Below, piece by piece: positions 22,887 through 34,155 of a stretch of DNA of 64,000 nt. The notes under the pieces were generated by a model. It searched no databases and was not told where the DNA came from. It worked only from the letters and a program-made list of their open reading frames with translations. The translations under genes and the position numbers were made by a program. Origin of the DNA: Dothistroma septosporum (lineage: Eukaryota; Ascomycota; Dothideomycetes; Mycosphaerellales; Mycosphaerellaceae); NCBI GenBank assembly GCA_002236755.2, contig NBZP02000034.1, positions 1,054,001 to 1,118,000 on the forward strand, read 5' to 3'. Every line of letters begins with the position of its first letter. Within the stretch, counting starts at the first letter, position 1.

Positions 22887-24068
22887 ATCGTCTTGCGGTA
22901 CAGGATATTTAAGGACTTGGTGCTGGTATTGTCGTTGATTCTGTGAAGAAGAAGTGTGGTGATGCAGCTGGAGTGAGCTCGACACATTTTGCACTCCTGA
23001 GTGCGGAGATTGAAGCCAAGACTTCCGGTAAGGTCACGTGTCGTGACGGAACGTGCTTCCCATGTAATTCGTCTTCGGTTCCCATCCTCACTCGCTCCCT
23101 CATCAGCCCGAGCTGTCATCAACACGCTGTTCGTTAGCTCCCCGACGGATGCTGTATCAGCGAGGTATTGTCCGGATCCAGCCGCAGGGCGTGGTTCTCG
23201 CCTGGGCGGACGCAACAAGAGCTCAATGCTCCATCCTCTGCGCTGTGATGCAATGCTACTTTGGGGATCTTGGGCGCGAAAGAAAGTGCTCACAACTTGT
23301 GCCTGGACCAATCCGCTGGCATCGGACCGCATTGTACCCTGAACGCCGTTAAGTCAGGTCACTGGCATTGCAGAGCCGGTCCTGGAGATGCAACAGAACG
23401 TAGGCGACACAGCGTTGCGCAGAAGATGACCCGGGCTGCGGATCGTCAGAATATCCGCATCGAGGGCATTGCTTATTGTCTCCATGGACTTTTCTCCATC
23501 AACATACCACTGTTGTACAGAGAGCGGGAACAGGCTTTCATGTGTCTACCGAGCGAGATCATGAATAGTACCCTAAACGAACATTGTTGGCCCGGCGCAC
23601 TGAAGCTGTAGACGTCTTGCGCCTTCTCCTGCTTTCGACTCTCTGGCATCCAGGGAAGAGTACCTTGCTCTACAAGGCACATCTCCTTCAGCGTCTAAGA
23701 ATTGCCACAAAATCAATCGACATCGTACTGGCATAGCTGGAGCTTCACAATTCATATTAGCCGGCGGCGGACGGATTCAGTCCAACCAGACGAACGTCCC
23801 TCTGTCCACGTCGTTGAGATGAACGCTTTCACATTGTGCTGTGCTGCACTTATAGAATACAATAGACAGCTTCTCACCAATGGGAGCGCGATGCTTTTTG
23901 TCTCGTGGTCACCGCCGTGGCCTGCGGGGCTCTCACGAAGAAATTATCTGGCTGGCTCAATTTAGGGCAATCCGCCATCGTTCGCCAAGATCACACCAAC
24001 CATGACCACAAGGCTATAATTGCACAGCGTTGAGCAGGATTCGGACCAATGCTATGTCAACGGTCTGA
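22887..24068. other. Intergenic, no gene seen
   Basis: Promoter and leader of the P0 gene, then about 1 kb with only short, unconvincing frames on both strands. Confidence 0.5.
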
Positions 24069-24630
24069 TCACCTTTCACTTCGCATAAGCCACGGTATAA
24101 ACGGTTGTACATCTTTCGCTGCCACTTCCCCCTTCTCCACAGACCTTCCTTTCCGATCCCGCGAATGATAGTTGCAGCTTCCCACAGCGCACGCCCAGTA
24201 CCCATACCCCGGCATCCAATCTCCTGAGCCTGCCCTCCCTTGCCGACTCGGAACGCCACAGTCGCATCGCGGATTCTCTCCATGCGCATCCCACGTTACA
24301 AAGTCGCGATCTCTTATGCTGACGCTTCCTTTCCGACATCTCGGATTGGTGCATGGAAAGTACGAACGCCCGGCATTTGTTTGTGTTGGACTCATCGCCA
24401 CCGATGCTCTTCTGGATCTCTGCTTGCCGCATTCAGTGCATGGGTGTTCTTCTTCTCGCGCGTGGACTGATGCTGCTGTTGATGATACTTCAGATGAGGG
24501 CGATTCGACCATTTCAGGAAGCGGTATGTCTTGAAGGGTATCCAGTCAGCACTGATGATGTTGCATCATCGTCCGTGATGTCCTTACCGGCATAGCTCAA
24601 AGAAGCGGTACTCAGCAAAAGTGCGTCCAT
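24069..24630 (-). CDS. Small protein with two GRF-like zinc modules
   Basis: Predicted 167-residue protein built mainly of two similar Cys modules. Module 1 has C45-x2-C48 and C74-x4-C79. Module 2 has C103-x-C105 and C128-x4-C133, with the aromatic pair YW just before the third Cys. Module 2 resembles the GRF zinc finger (CDCG near the start, then aromatic-x-C), found in nucleic-acid enzymes such as topoisomerase III and NEIL3. No enzyme domain is attached here. Exon 1 is 24630-24588 (ATG GAC GCA). A 58-nt intron, 24587-24530, runs GTAAGG to TTCAAG with a GCTGAC branch-like site. Exon 2 is 24529-24069. The intron is supported by clean phase and by adding an ATG-initiated start. Binding to single-stranded DNA or RNA is only an inference from the fold. 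Confidence 0.6.
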
Positions 24631-25842
24631 TTTTATTGTGTTGCGACGACGTCCTGCACCAAGGCTTCTGCCGCTGGGTCAGCATATATTTGTCGCCATC
24701 GCCAACTCAAAGCACAGGCACGGCGCCATGCAGATACAGCGAACAAAATTTGAAGCTCAACGCCTTTCGCTCTGATCGATTGGGAGACCGCTGGTACGGT
24801 GGCTGCCCAACCCGGCTCAGCCAAGATCACACGGAATTACGCACCTCTTAAAATGACTACAAGAAATGAAAAGCTGACAGAACATAGGTACGCACCACAC
24901 CGCCCATCAGGCAGCAACGTACCGTCTGACAGCATCACTGCTACCGCGCCCGATTATCACGCTCCTGTCTGAAGTGCTGTGCGTCTCGGGCCCGCCGGGC
25001 TAATCACGGAGTCACGCCAATATGCACATCAAGCGTGACAGAATACGTTTCAGGTCTGCGCCGGACATTTGTGACATTGAAGGGGTCCGGCAGATCGTAG
25101 ACAAACGTGTCGGTCGGGTCGCTAGGATCGTAGGCCGGTACCGACTTGATGACCACGCAGCAATAAGCATTGCTGCACATCCACCTTGAGCTTAACCTTG
25201 GCCCGACGTCACTTCATCTTGCGTCGGATTACATCCCAAAGTGAGACGTGGTTAAAGTTTTGAGGGTTTTAGTGCCCGGAATGATTATTGGGAATACAGA
25301 TTTGAACATGACCCAATGGCACCCCACGCAGGGCGCCACACGAAGAACAACAATTGCTGTTTCGTCTGCTGTTTCTTCAAGTGGCACCCGCAGGTTCTGG
25401 CTTACCGATGGAAATACAAGCGCAGTATTGACCACTACGATTGATGTGAGAGAAAACATGAGGCATGAGCTACAGATGATGCAACACAGATTGACAGTCT
25501 ATGGAAACGCTGCGACTATACGACGATTGGCCCCAATATCAGTGATCAGCAGACTCCAGAACGCCAAAGCGCCAGACTTCAACAATAATGATCTCAACAA
25601 GCGGCGCGAGACAATCCTCGTTCCCTCGTATCCTGAAGGGTTAGTCGAGATCGCCATGAGGCACCCTATAGTGCTGGGGGTACGCTTTTGACCGGTTTGG
25701 TGAGGCTTCAGCATTGTGTGCCATGTCCCTGAGGATAGCATGCCGCGTGTGCTCAACCTGATCCGGACCGGCTGCCTCGCTTGTCATTCTGTGAATATTG
25801 TAGGTAGAAGTGCTTACTGTACTACAAAAGACATATAAACCT
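24631..25842. other. Intergenic, no supported gene
   Basis: A 147-codon plus frame at 25248-25691 and a shorter antisense frame were examined. Neither shows a domain, splice support or a recognisable start, so no gene is called. Confidence 0.5.
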
Positions 25843-28800
25843 TCACCGACGATGGGTTCTAGGCCTTCGCGGTTTCCTTGCAGAGCCGCATCCATTCCTT
25901 AGAAGTGTTCTCCCTCTCCATTCTCCATTGGCGGCAGCAGCCGCCGAATTATTCGCCCAAGCGGCCCTCCGCATCTGGTACCATTCTGCGCTGCCTGAAG
26001 ATGAGACGGTAGAAGCCCCATCACTACCCATACGTCTTCGTTCCCTGGCCACCTCTTCTCTCGTTGGGAAGACGGACCCCTTTCGGTTCTCCACAAAAGG
26101 CAATGGAAGATCAAATTCCTTTGGCGCGATCCTAGTGTAGCTGATGACGCGGTTGCTTCTAGCAGGTCCAACTTTGGCTACTCTGGCAGCATTGCTCTTT
26201 CTGTAGCGCCTATGCTGAGGACAGATGGCTTTGCCTCCGCTCTTGTGCTTCGGGTGAAGCGGGCAGAGTGGCGAGCTGGGGAAGTGATCAGGCACGTTCT
26301 GCTCGAACCCCAAGACAATGTCATCGTCTTCCTCGTCATCTTCGTCAAGAGTGTCCTCGATAACAGACCGGATGAGCTGAATCTCAGCCTTTCGGGCGTC
26401 GTGGTATCGCTGGCTGAATGACGTCGTCTCGAACTTGGTGACTACAAGATCTGCGGCGGTGAATTGAAGTGGTTCTGGCGATTCGTGGGGCTGCTCGTCC
26501 GCAGCAGTCTTTGGCGCAGGTTGACCAGGGGGGATTTCTGCACCCTCTACACTACTGTTGTCATTAGCATCGCCGCCATCTGCTTCACCGCGAGCTGCCT
26601 GTCGCTGGCGCCCACCGTTGCGCCGGAATCGTCGTGGAGAGAAGGTAGCCGTGGAGGCACGGAGCTTCAGTGCGGGCAACGACACCTTGGGAATCATGGC
26701 AAAACGACGTCGGTCAGCGTGAGTAATGGGAACATCCTCGTGAAGGGAGATTTTGTCAGCAGAAGACATCTTGCGCAGGTCGAGGAAGAATCCCCTGAAC
26801 ACGCTAGCCTTCTTTTTCACGGCGGCATTCTGTCTCACGACCGCTGCTACGTCGCTTGTGTCCACAGCCGGTGGGGATATGATAGCGTCGTATGATTGTG
26901 ATGCTGCTCCTCGTCCCGCAGGACCGATAACTTCAGCGCTCCGAGGCTCGGCCGTTGATGGAGCTGTGATGTGTGATGACTCGCTCGATCGCAGAGGTTG
27001 CTGTACAAGTTGGGCTCCGCGATTGACTGACATTTGACGACGGCGAGACTTCGATCGAGCTCGAGATGTTGATTTGGGTGAAAGCTGTTCCGATGACGAG
27101 CGATTATGGCCTCTGGTTCTTCCGCCGAAATGCGGTAAAGTTGGCAGATCATCGTCGGCCATGGTGCTCATGGGTGAGGCCCCAGGGGAACGCGATGTAG
27201 AGCTGTCGCTTTGATTACAGCGAGCCTTAGGCCATGCAAAATACGAAGGAGCGGCCAGATCCGGCACAATACTGGACATGCGACGCTTGACACCTCCAGA
27301 CTCTGCCGGACTGTGGATCTTGATGCCCGGCGTCGCGGGTGTCGGTGGGGTCATTAAGGGTGGTGGCAATGACCCGGGTGATGTATCAAGCTCTTCGGTT
27401 CGGTCTTGAAAGACGTTGTCGTTCAAGTGAGTCTTGCGAAAGACGCTAAACATGCGGCTTTGCTTTCGCGGCTTTGTGCTCGCGACAGATCCTCTGACAG
27501 GTGATGACAGCGTCACTCTCTTGATCAGACCACGATCGCGTTTGAATATGACTTCAGATTCCGGCTCTTGCAGTTGAAGTGCACCCGTCTTGCGCTCGTC
27601 GGGTGTCGTAAGAGCAGGAGATCTGGGAGGAACGAATTCTCCGGCGGGCATGGCATCAATGCCGAGTATCGGGAAGTACGAGTCGTCATGGCGGAAAGAT
27701 TGTTTGCCAGGAGTACCAGGCACCAACTTGAGGGGCGTGACGGCACGAAAGCGCGGCTTGTGCAAGGGAGGCTCTCTAAGCGCCAACGAACGCTTGCGTG
27801 GGCGTTCTTTTAGAGCAGTTAGGGAGGCAATGCTCATTGCCGAGTCGCTATGGCTAAAGTCGACAATTTGTGGGCTTTGGAAGCGTAAGTACCGAAACGC
27901 TGGTGCTTGCCGTTGCAACGACGAGGCAGACCGAGATAAGGCCAATGTTGTCCTGCTCGTCGAGCTCGGTACCTGCAGTGATATCAGGGACGGCTTGCCC
28001 ATCGGCTGCAGCTTGAGCGTCTGCGCTTTTCTGAGAGGCTTGAAGGACCGATTTGAATCCACGCGCATCGACTTGGTCAGCGTCAAGGCGAACGGCTTGT
28101 CTGGTGGAGATGGAGGTTGTATGCCTGCCGTGGTTGACTCGACAAATCCCGTGTCGTCGACCACTTTGGGCTTGCAGGATGAAGGCGAGCGCGATGCACC
28201 CGGTATTGGCTTGAGCATAGAAGGCTTCTTGATCAGATGCTGAAATGGCATGCTCTTCTTCTTCAACAGTCGAGTGTCTGGTTCTTGTCTCCGCAGGTAG
28301 TAGGCGAAGCTACTGGCTGTAGATTCTTCAGATGACGATGACGGCAGTTCCGTGTACGAGTAGTGCGATATTTCCGACGCGGGAGTGATCAGAACCGATT
28401 CTTGTCTTTTCATGCCGAAGGATGGAAGACTTGGGACTCGGATTGGCGATGTGCTCGATGCTAACAGGGCATGCATCTGAGCTTTCATAGCCTCCTGCTG
28501 ACCCGACTTGTAATCTTTCATAGAGTCGGACCGAGCGATCAGAAGGTTGGCATCGGACCCAGTATACCCTCCTAGGAGCTGTGGTGGTAGCGCCGAGGGG
28601 GCGCATGGCCGTGATGGCGGGCCCGGCGCTTGCGATCCCGATCTCGGTCGTGTGAAGGTTGTCGCCTGCTGCTGCTCGATGCTGGGCTCGATCCGATCTG
28701 CTCGTCGTCCCGGGCATCCCGGTATCTGTAGAGTTGGCCGTTTCGGAACTCTGGCACTCTGGCCGAGGAGGCTCGTTGGTGTTGGTGGGGGCGGGCTGAA

Positions 28801-29051
28801 TGAGGCCGAGGGGAATGAGAATGATGTCTCACTTCCCTGGGAGGACGTTCGCGATGCCATTCTTCCTCCTCCTTCTGACGAGTCTCGAGCTCCTCGGTCT
28901 TCTTCTTGAGCTTCTGCCGCTCCTTGCTGCTGTAATTCTTCCAGCAGCAGAGTGGGTACACGCTGCATAGTGCCGCCGTGCTCAAGGCACTCACGAGAAA
29001 GATGGGGCGGTGGTAGCTCTTCTTCTCGTTGATGCGATGATACCACGACAT
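25843..29051 (-). CDS. Large disordered protein with N-terminal membrane anchor, unknown function
   Basis: Not recognised. The N-terminus from ATG 29051 (MSWYHRINEKKS) has one hydrophobic segment at about 16-36 that includes several Cys. A charged coiled coil of Lys/Glu repeats follows to about residue 66. The remaining roughly 960 residues are low-complexity, rich in Ser, Pro and Arg, with many SP sites and RKK/KRR clusters. There is an acidic stretch (DEDDEEDDD) and a His/Cys-containing CPLHPKHK segment near the C-terminus. The anchor and the long frame are in different phases. A GTGAGA donor at 28832 joins in phase to an acceptor at 28759 (74-nt intron) or 28726 (107 nt). Without that intron the long frame alone would begin later and lose the anchor. 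The overall look is of a phosphoregulated membrane-tethered scaffold, but this is inference only. Confidence 0.65.
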
Positions 29052-29594
29052 GTCTCTTGGATCGTAGGTAAGATGCTCAGGTATGCCTTGTAGCAAGTCT
29101 CATGTAGTGAGGATGTGCGAGATAGGCTGGCTTGTATCGCGCCGAGTGGTGAGTCCGGCTGTGTGGCGAAGATGCTGGCTAGATGGCCTGGTCGCGGAGC
29201 GCGATGTCGAGGTGTCGTACGCGGTTGAGGTTTCAATCATGCAGGCAAGTGTAGGTCGCGCTGGACAATGGCCAAACGAAGTGAGGTGGCGGATTGTGCA
29301 TGTGCCCGCTGACCGAGTCGCTCTTATGCAGTGTGGACGAGAATGTCAGGAAGTGGCATCTGTGAGCGTGAAGTGACCGAAGGCACGTCACCAAGCGCAA
29401 GCACAAGATCCGAGCCCTTGGTTTGCTTGCCACGCGCGACCACCTCAGTACGTCGTCTGCGAAACCTCAACCCGGCTCTCACGTGCCACCGCCAACGAGC
29501 AGCCTACGGGCCTCTTGCCATGGCCATACCAACGTGCAGCCGAGTAGAAATCAAGCGCCATCTACTCCGCCCCCCTCCCTCCCCGACTCCCCTT
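29052..29594. other. Intergenic, no gene seen
   Basis: Upstream of the large anchored protein and downstream of the beta-barrel protein. C-rich on the plus strand near 29560-29600. No gene found. Confidence 0.5.
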
Positions 29595-30273
29595 TCACCT
29601 AAGCCACGCCCACTTCACATCCACCCTCCCCTGATCAACACTCGCCAACTTGCCAAAAACATCCTCCGTCACATCCAAATCATTCGCCGCGCAACCCGTA
29701 CACCGATCCACAACCTTCAGATCGACGCTTCGCATCCCACCCGCCTGCTCGTCATACCTCTGCGCTCTAATCATCTTCCCACAAAGCGGGTTCGAGTTCG
29801 AGTTTCCGCCATTACTCGAAGTCGAGCCGGCCGCGTCGAACAGGAGATGCGACACTGCGACAATCTTGTCGCTTTCACTGCTCGTTATGCCGCAGGCTCC
29901 CAGTCCGGGGGCATAGTACGTCAATTCGCCCGTGAAGGTGTTGGTGTTGGAGGGGAGCGGAAGGTTTTGGGTACTGCTTCGTGGGAGTCAACATCGTTGC
30001 TGTCGCAGTCATGCTCCATGTCTCTACTGACCTCTTGTGCGATAGCCCCACAGCCAGGCCTATGACTAAGGCCAGGAGCGCTAATCCGCCAGCGCCGAGT
30101 GCTATCAAGAATGTCCTCCTCTTCATGCCTAGATACCTCCCATGCGCCGGCATTACCGCGTCGAACCTCGCGCTCAGAGGCAGCCCTGCGGGTCGGGTCG
30201 CCTTTTCCCCAGTCGCATCTTGCTGCCTCGCAGCAGTGATATGCTCCCACTCGGGCACTTGCGCTTCCTTCAT
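29595..30273 (-). CDS. Membrane-anchored double-psi beta-barrel (RlpA/barwin-like) protein
   Basis: Predicted 206-residue type II membrane protein. Residues 1-53 are cytosolic and polar. A strong transmembrane segment lies at about 54-77 (FLIALGAGGLALLALVIGLA). A double-psi beta-barrel follows at about 95-206. Barrel hallmarks are GELTYYAPGLGACGI at its start, a central NPLCGKMI strand, and VVDRCTGCAANDLDVTEDVF near the end with the conserved Asp. This is the fold of RlpA, barwin, expansin-like and cerato-platanin-related proteins, which act at cell walls. A secreted barrel normally carries a cleavable signal; here the segment is internal and looks uncleaved. Exon 1 is 30273-30032, a 58-nt intron is at 30031-29974 and exon 2 is 29973-29595. 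The start at 30273 is the first ATG in frame; upstream codons are open to a GTG, so the N-terminus may be longer. Confidence 0.8.
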
Positions 30274-30729
30274 GGTCGGAGCCTCCGATCGTGCCGCCAC
30301 CGTCGTTGTGGTCTCGTAGCGTCCTTGGTGGTGTTCTGCAGGTCTATTGCGCAACTCACGGACGTGATCTATCACCTATGCGCACTATGAGTTGAGGACA
30401 CGGAATCGCACTCAACTGTGCGATAATGTTGGAGATGCTTTCCATCGCATCCGGTTTACAATCGCCTGTGAAACCGTTGGACTCGGCCATGTTGGTCAGC
30501 CGAAAGGGACATGTTGCGAGGCGTCTACTACCGAAGGCTATTTTACAGGCTTGGCGCGCCCCCATATATCATGCCCTAGCTTCATGTACGAGGGACGTAT
30601 AGCAGGGGTGGAGGATTCAATCACGTCTTCCACAAGCGTTCCCACGTCAAGAATCAAGTAATTACATATGCCTGCCAAGTCGTGGCTCTGTACAACAATA
30701 TAGACAACCTTGCTCTCGCTCAAACGCAC
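30274..30729. other. Intergenic, no gene seen
   Basis: Lies between the start of the beta-barrel gene and the end of the Scm3-type gene. Nothing recognised. Confidence 0.5.
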
Positions 30730-33700
30730 TTACAATGCCGCCAGCTCGTCCTCATCCGGATCGACTTCTCTCACTGGAGTTCCTGTGTCGTCCACATCCA
30801 AGAATGTTCTTCCGCTAGACCTCCTCTTTGCCATCTTCTTCGTCGACTGAACAAAGATCGGCACAGGCATGCCCATCCTCGCCGAGACCAATTTCCTCAA
30901 CGGCGACTTACGTATCGAAGTTGTCTTCGGTGTGGCGAGCTCGTCTTCTCCCTCGATAAATTGTGACACGTCCATGGCATCCCTGTCCGCGAAGTTGCCG
31001 CCGATTGCGATTCTGCGCGACCTGCGACGAGATCTGATCTTGGCACTAATCGGGTTCAGAGCTTTCAGGAATCGCCATGCCTTTGTGCCATCCGGCACGT
31101 CAACACGCTCAAATTGAGGTTTTGCACTCAGTGTCGCCCGGATGCGAGCTTTCAAAGGGGAATCTTTTAGCTTGCGAAACCATGGGTAATTATATTCGAC
31201 CCAAGTGAAAACGTCAATCGATCGCATCGATCGCCGATCATGAGCGATGAACGCGGCTTCAACGAGCTGGGCGTACGAAAGACGCGGTCGATGTTCGCTG
31301 TTCGAGGCGCTGCCGCCAAGCGTTCCAAGAGCTTGAGAGCACAACCTCGAATCCTCTGCTTGTACCACGGAGTTCCGAGCTGATTGATCGGAAGAATTCT
31401 TTCGGGTGCGGTACGGACTTCGTATCCTTATTCGCTGAGATTCTTGGAAAGATGTCATCTGCGTTGCATGTGCTGCAGGTTCGAGAACTTGGACGTGTTT
31501 TTCGACCAACGGAGGAGTGTTCGTAGCACAGCCTGGATCTTCGAGGGCAGGTGCAGAGCTGGGTGAAGAGCCCATCTCTCTAAACAGCTGCTGAGACGGA
31601 TCACTAGGCTCGGCATTGTCGAACACTTCATTAACAGCCGCAAAGTCTTGCCGGTCACCTCTTGATGGCGTCGCTCCTGATTCAGTCCGACCTATGGTCG
31701 TGCCCGCTGGAGGTGTTTTGTGTGTAATCGTATCGACGGCATCTTCCGAGTGGCAAAAATAGTCAGGCAGAGGTGAACAGTCATCTGCAGGCGAAAAGTG
31801 AGGCTGAACCGAAGCAGCCGGAGCACACATCGACTCAGCCATTGTAGACGATGTCGCGCAATCGCTGGGTGAGACTTCAACGTCTTTAGAAGCTGTGCTG
31901 GCAGACAGTCTCTGATGCGCAGGTGATAAATTGTCGATCTCAGGGATCCGGAGCACGTGATGCTTGCCGGGCAGAATATCATTCATCCCCTTGGTTGAGG
32001 TCCCTTTACTACCCGTGGACGTGTGCTGTAGCAATGCTACTGCTTCTGGCGCTGTTGTCTGTGAGGATATCCTCATTGTGTGTGCTGCCGCATCAATGAG
32101 AAGCTCATATCGCCGCTCTACAGCTTCTGAGGAATGTCCGGGAAGGAGCGCAGATATGTCTTCCCATTCGAGGTCCTGTTCTTCGCGCAGCTCCAAAAGT
32201 AGTTCGTCTTGACTGTTATTCCAGGCGGAGTTCTTCCAGAGCGTGGCATCCAGAACATTGTGCGTGGGAACACCATCATGCTGCTCCGACGTTCCGTGAC
32301 CGGACGAAGTCGAGTTCGTCGACATACTAGATTCGAGCACACGCGTCTTGACTGCTGAAGACATTATATCTGCTCCTGCCAATTCTGATGCAGACGGCGG
32401 ACCGTGGTGCAACAACGGGTTAAGTCGTCGCTCCAATTGACCAACAGGTGTTCCCTCGAAGTCGTTCACATAGTCGTCCATTAAACTGGCACTCTGGTGG
32501 TCTTGCAACCCAACTTTCACACCTTCGTCCACAATCCGCGGCCGAAACTGTCGAGGCGTTGAAACTGCGCTCTTGGGGAAGTCTTCTGCAGTATGTTTCT
32601 GCAGCGTAGCAAAGACGACCGGCTTGATATGCGTGGCAGCCTCCGTCATGGCTGGGAAAGCCATAGTCTCTTCTCCAGGCACGGCTATTGCATTTATGAT
32701 CGGCATGCCGAGATTGTGATGCGCCTGTTCTTGTGACAACCTCACATCCCCAACTTCGTCACGAAGGCTTGGTGGACTGCTTTGAGTAATGACGCCTTCA
32801 TCATGAATACCCTGATCATCGTGAAATGGCTCATCTAGCTCATGGTTGGCTTGCGCTTCTTCTGCCTCGTGGCCGTTCATGGTGTTAGCAGAGGATTGAC
32901 CATGTTTCGTTGCACGATCTTCAGGTTCCGGGGTAGGCGAATCGAAAGGCTTCATCCGTCGGTAACGCTCAAAGTAGGTGCCGCATGACATGCACAGAGC
33001 CTGGCCGTGAGGCCCTTTTCGCCAACTTGTTGTCCGGGTCAAACTGCAGTTCCAGCATCGTCGCAGCTCGGCGTTTGGTATGGTCTTCCCCGACGACAGA
33101 GGTCGTATGATTAATGGCATTGCGCTTACTGGAGTGCCATTCGCCAACTCGGTCTTGGTTCTTCGCCTTTTGCGCGGTCGGACAATTCCTTCAGCCGTCC
33201 ATAATGATTCCTGTCTCACTGGATATGGCACCGGAGAAGAGCCGATCTTGTTGCGGACCGGGCTTGAACGTCTCTGCCGTTTCGGGGTGCCAGACGCAGG
33301 AAGCTCAGGAAATGCCCAGACCGGATCACTGACGCCTGTAGGTAGACTCAAGCGAGGTTCCTTTGCTTTCTTCTTCTTCTGCGCACTCTCTGGCATGTAT
33401 TGTGTCAGCTGGTTGGCTATGCTGACGCCCAGCGCTTTCACTGCCTCTGGGGCAACGGATCGCCGTCCTGAGTCACGTTGCGCATCCCGCAGCGACTGGT
33501 AGAGAACTGGTACTCGCGCCAGCAGCGGCGTTGCGAGGCCTGAGATTGTAATGGCTGAGGACGGAGCATCAGGCACCTGTTCCATCACAAGTTGCACGTC
33601 AGGCCTCTGAGGGGTATTTCCACTGGCTGTCACTCGCGCCACTCGAGGACTAGGTGTTTCAGTGTGCCTAAAACCTGATATTATCGACAGGCTGGGAGGT

Positions 33701-34155
33701 CGCGAAATCAGTGTAGGCATGTCCTCGATGCCAGACGAGTGAAGAGGCTCATCGCGATATCTCTCATGTTCCTCTTCTTCCCCTCCTTCGGCATCATCAC
33801 ACTCGCCGTCCTCGTCGTTTTCTGCCTCGTGATCCATTTCTTCCTGGAACGCCTGCGCGAAAAGCGACGATGCGCTGTTGCCTGGATCTGCTTCATGTTC
33901 CATGTGTTGAAGATGGCCATTGTTGACAACGATCTTCCCGGTCGATATTTCGATTTCGTCCGCTACGCCCTCAAAATCGTGCTCATACTTGCTGAAGATA
34001 TGCTCGAAGCGGGACTTGAGCCTTTGGTCGTTGCGATAGCGGTCGATATGCAATTGTCGCGGGTCGTAAGCGACATGATCTGATGTCGTACGATATCGCG
34101 CCTCGTCTGCGGCCGTCGTCGCCATCGGAGTCGTAGTGCCATGGCGCAGCCTCAT
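30730..34155 (-). CDS. scm3: Scm3/HJURP-type CENP-A chaperone fused to GATA-like, SANT and forkhead-like domains
   Basis: Intronless frame of about 1,130-1,140 residues. Positions are counted from ATG 34125 (a second ATG, 34155, adds ten residues). The Scm3 domain lies at about 33-80 (LKSRFEHIFSKYEHDFEGV, then DEIEISTGKIVVNNGHL); it chaperones the centromeric histone H3 variant. An acidic stretch follows. A GATA-like zinc finger has Cys pairs C357-x2-C360 and C378-x2-C381 around a TTSWRKGPHGQ loop. A SANT/Myb-like domain lies at about 628-680 with spaced Trp residues. A winged-helix segment at about 947-1021 resembles forkhead domains (SYAQLVEAAF, then VEYNYPWFRK, then IRATLS). Basic patches are numerous. 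Fungal Scm3 proteins are known to carry extra DNA-binding domains. The forkhead-like part is my reading by eye. The protein is expected at centromeres. Confidence 0.85.
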   Translation of the reverse strand: MRLRHGTTTPMATTAADEARYRTTSDHVAYDPRQLHIDRYRNDQRLKSRFEHIFSKYEHDFEGVADEIEISTGKIVVNNGHLQHMEHEADPGNSASSLFAQAFQEEMDHEAENDEDGECDDAEGGEEEEHERYRDEPLHSSGIEDMPTLISRPPSLSIISGFRHTETPSPRVARVTASGNTPQRPDVQLVMEQVPDAPSSAITISGLATPLLARVPVLYQSLRDAQRDSGRRSVAPEAVKALGVSIANQLTQYMPESAQKKKKAKEPRLSLPTGVSDPVWAFPELPASGTPKRQRRSSPVRNKIGSSPVPYPVRQESLWTAEGIVRPRKRRRTKTELANGTPVSAMPLIIRPLSSGKTIPNAELRRCWNCSLTRTTSWRKGPHGQALCMSCGTYFERYRRMKPFDSPTPEPEDRATKHGQSSANTMNGHEAEEAQANHELDEPFHDDQGIHDEGVITQSSPPSLRDEVGDVRLSQEQAHHNLGMPIINAIAVPGEETMAFPAMTEAATHIKPVVFATLQKHTAEDFPKSAVSTPRQFRPRIVDEGVKVGLQDHQSASLMDDYVNDFEGTPVGQLERRLNPLLHHGPPSASELAGADIMSSAVKTRVLESSMSTNSTSSGHGTSEQHDGVPTHNVLDATLWKNSAWNNSQDELLLELREEQDLEWEDISALLPGHSSEAVERRYELLIDAAAHTMRISSQTTAPEAVALLQHTSTGSKGTSTKGMNDILPGKHHVLRIPEIDNLSPAHQRLSASTASKDVEVSPSDCATSSTMAESMCAPAASVQPHFSPADDCSPLPDYFCHSEDAVDTITHKTPPAGTTIGRTESGATPSRGDRQDFAAVNEVFDNAEPSDPSQQLFREMGSSPSSAPALEDPGCATNTPPLVEKHVQVLEPAAHATQMTSFQESQRIRIRSPYRTRKNSSDQSARNSVVQAEDSRLCSQALGTLGGSASNSEHRPRLSYAQLVEAAFIAHDRRSMRSIDVFTWVEYNYPWFRKLKDSPLKARIRATLSAKPQFERVDVPDGTKAWRFLKALNPISAKIRSRRRSRRIAIGGNFADRDAMDVSQFIEGEDELATPKTTSIRKSPLRKLVSARMGMPVPIFVQSTKKMAKRRSSGRTFLDVDDTGTPVREVDPDEDELAAL

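Noticed and set aside
25248..25691. 147-codon plus-strand open frame
   Set aside because: No homology recognised, the start is weak, and an opposite-strand frame of similar quality overlaps it.
29331..30065. 244-codon plus-strand frame
   Set aside because: Antisense of the beta-barrel gene, whose conserved fold supports the minus strand.
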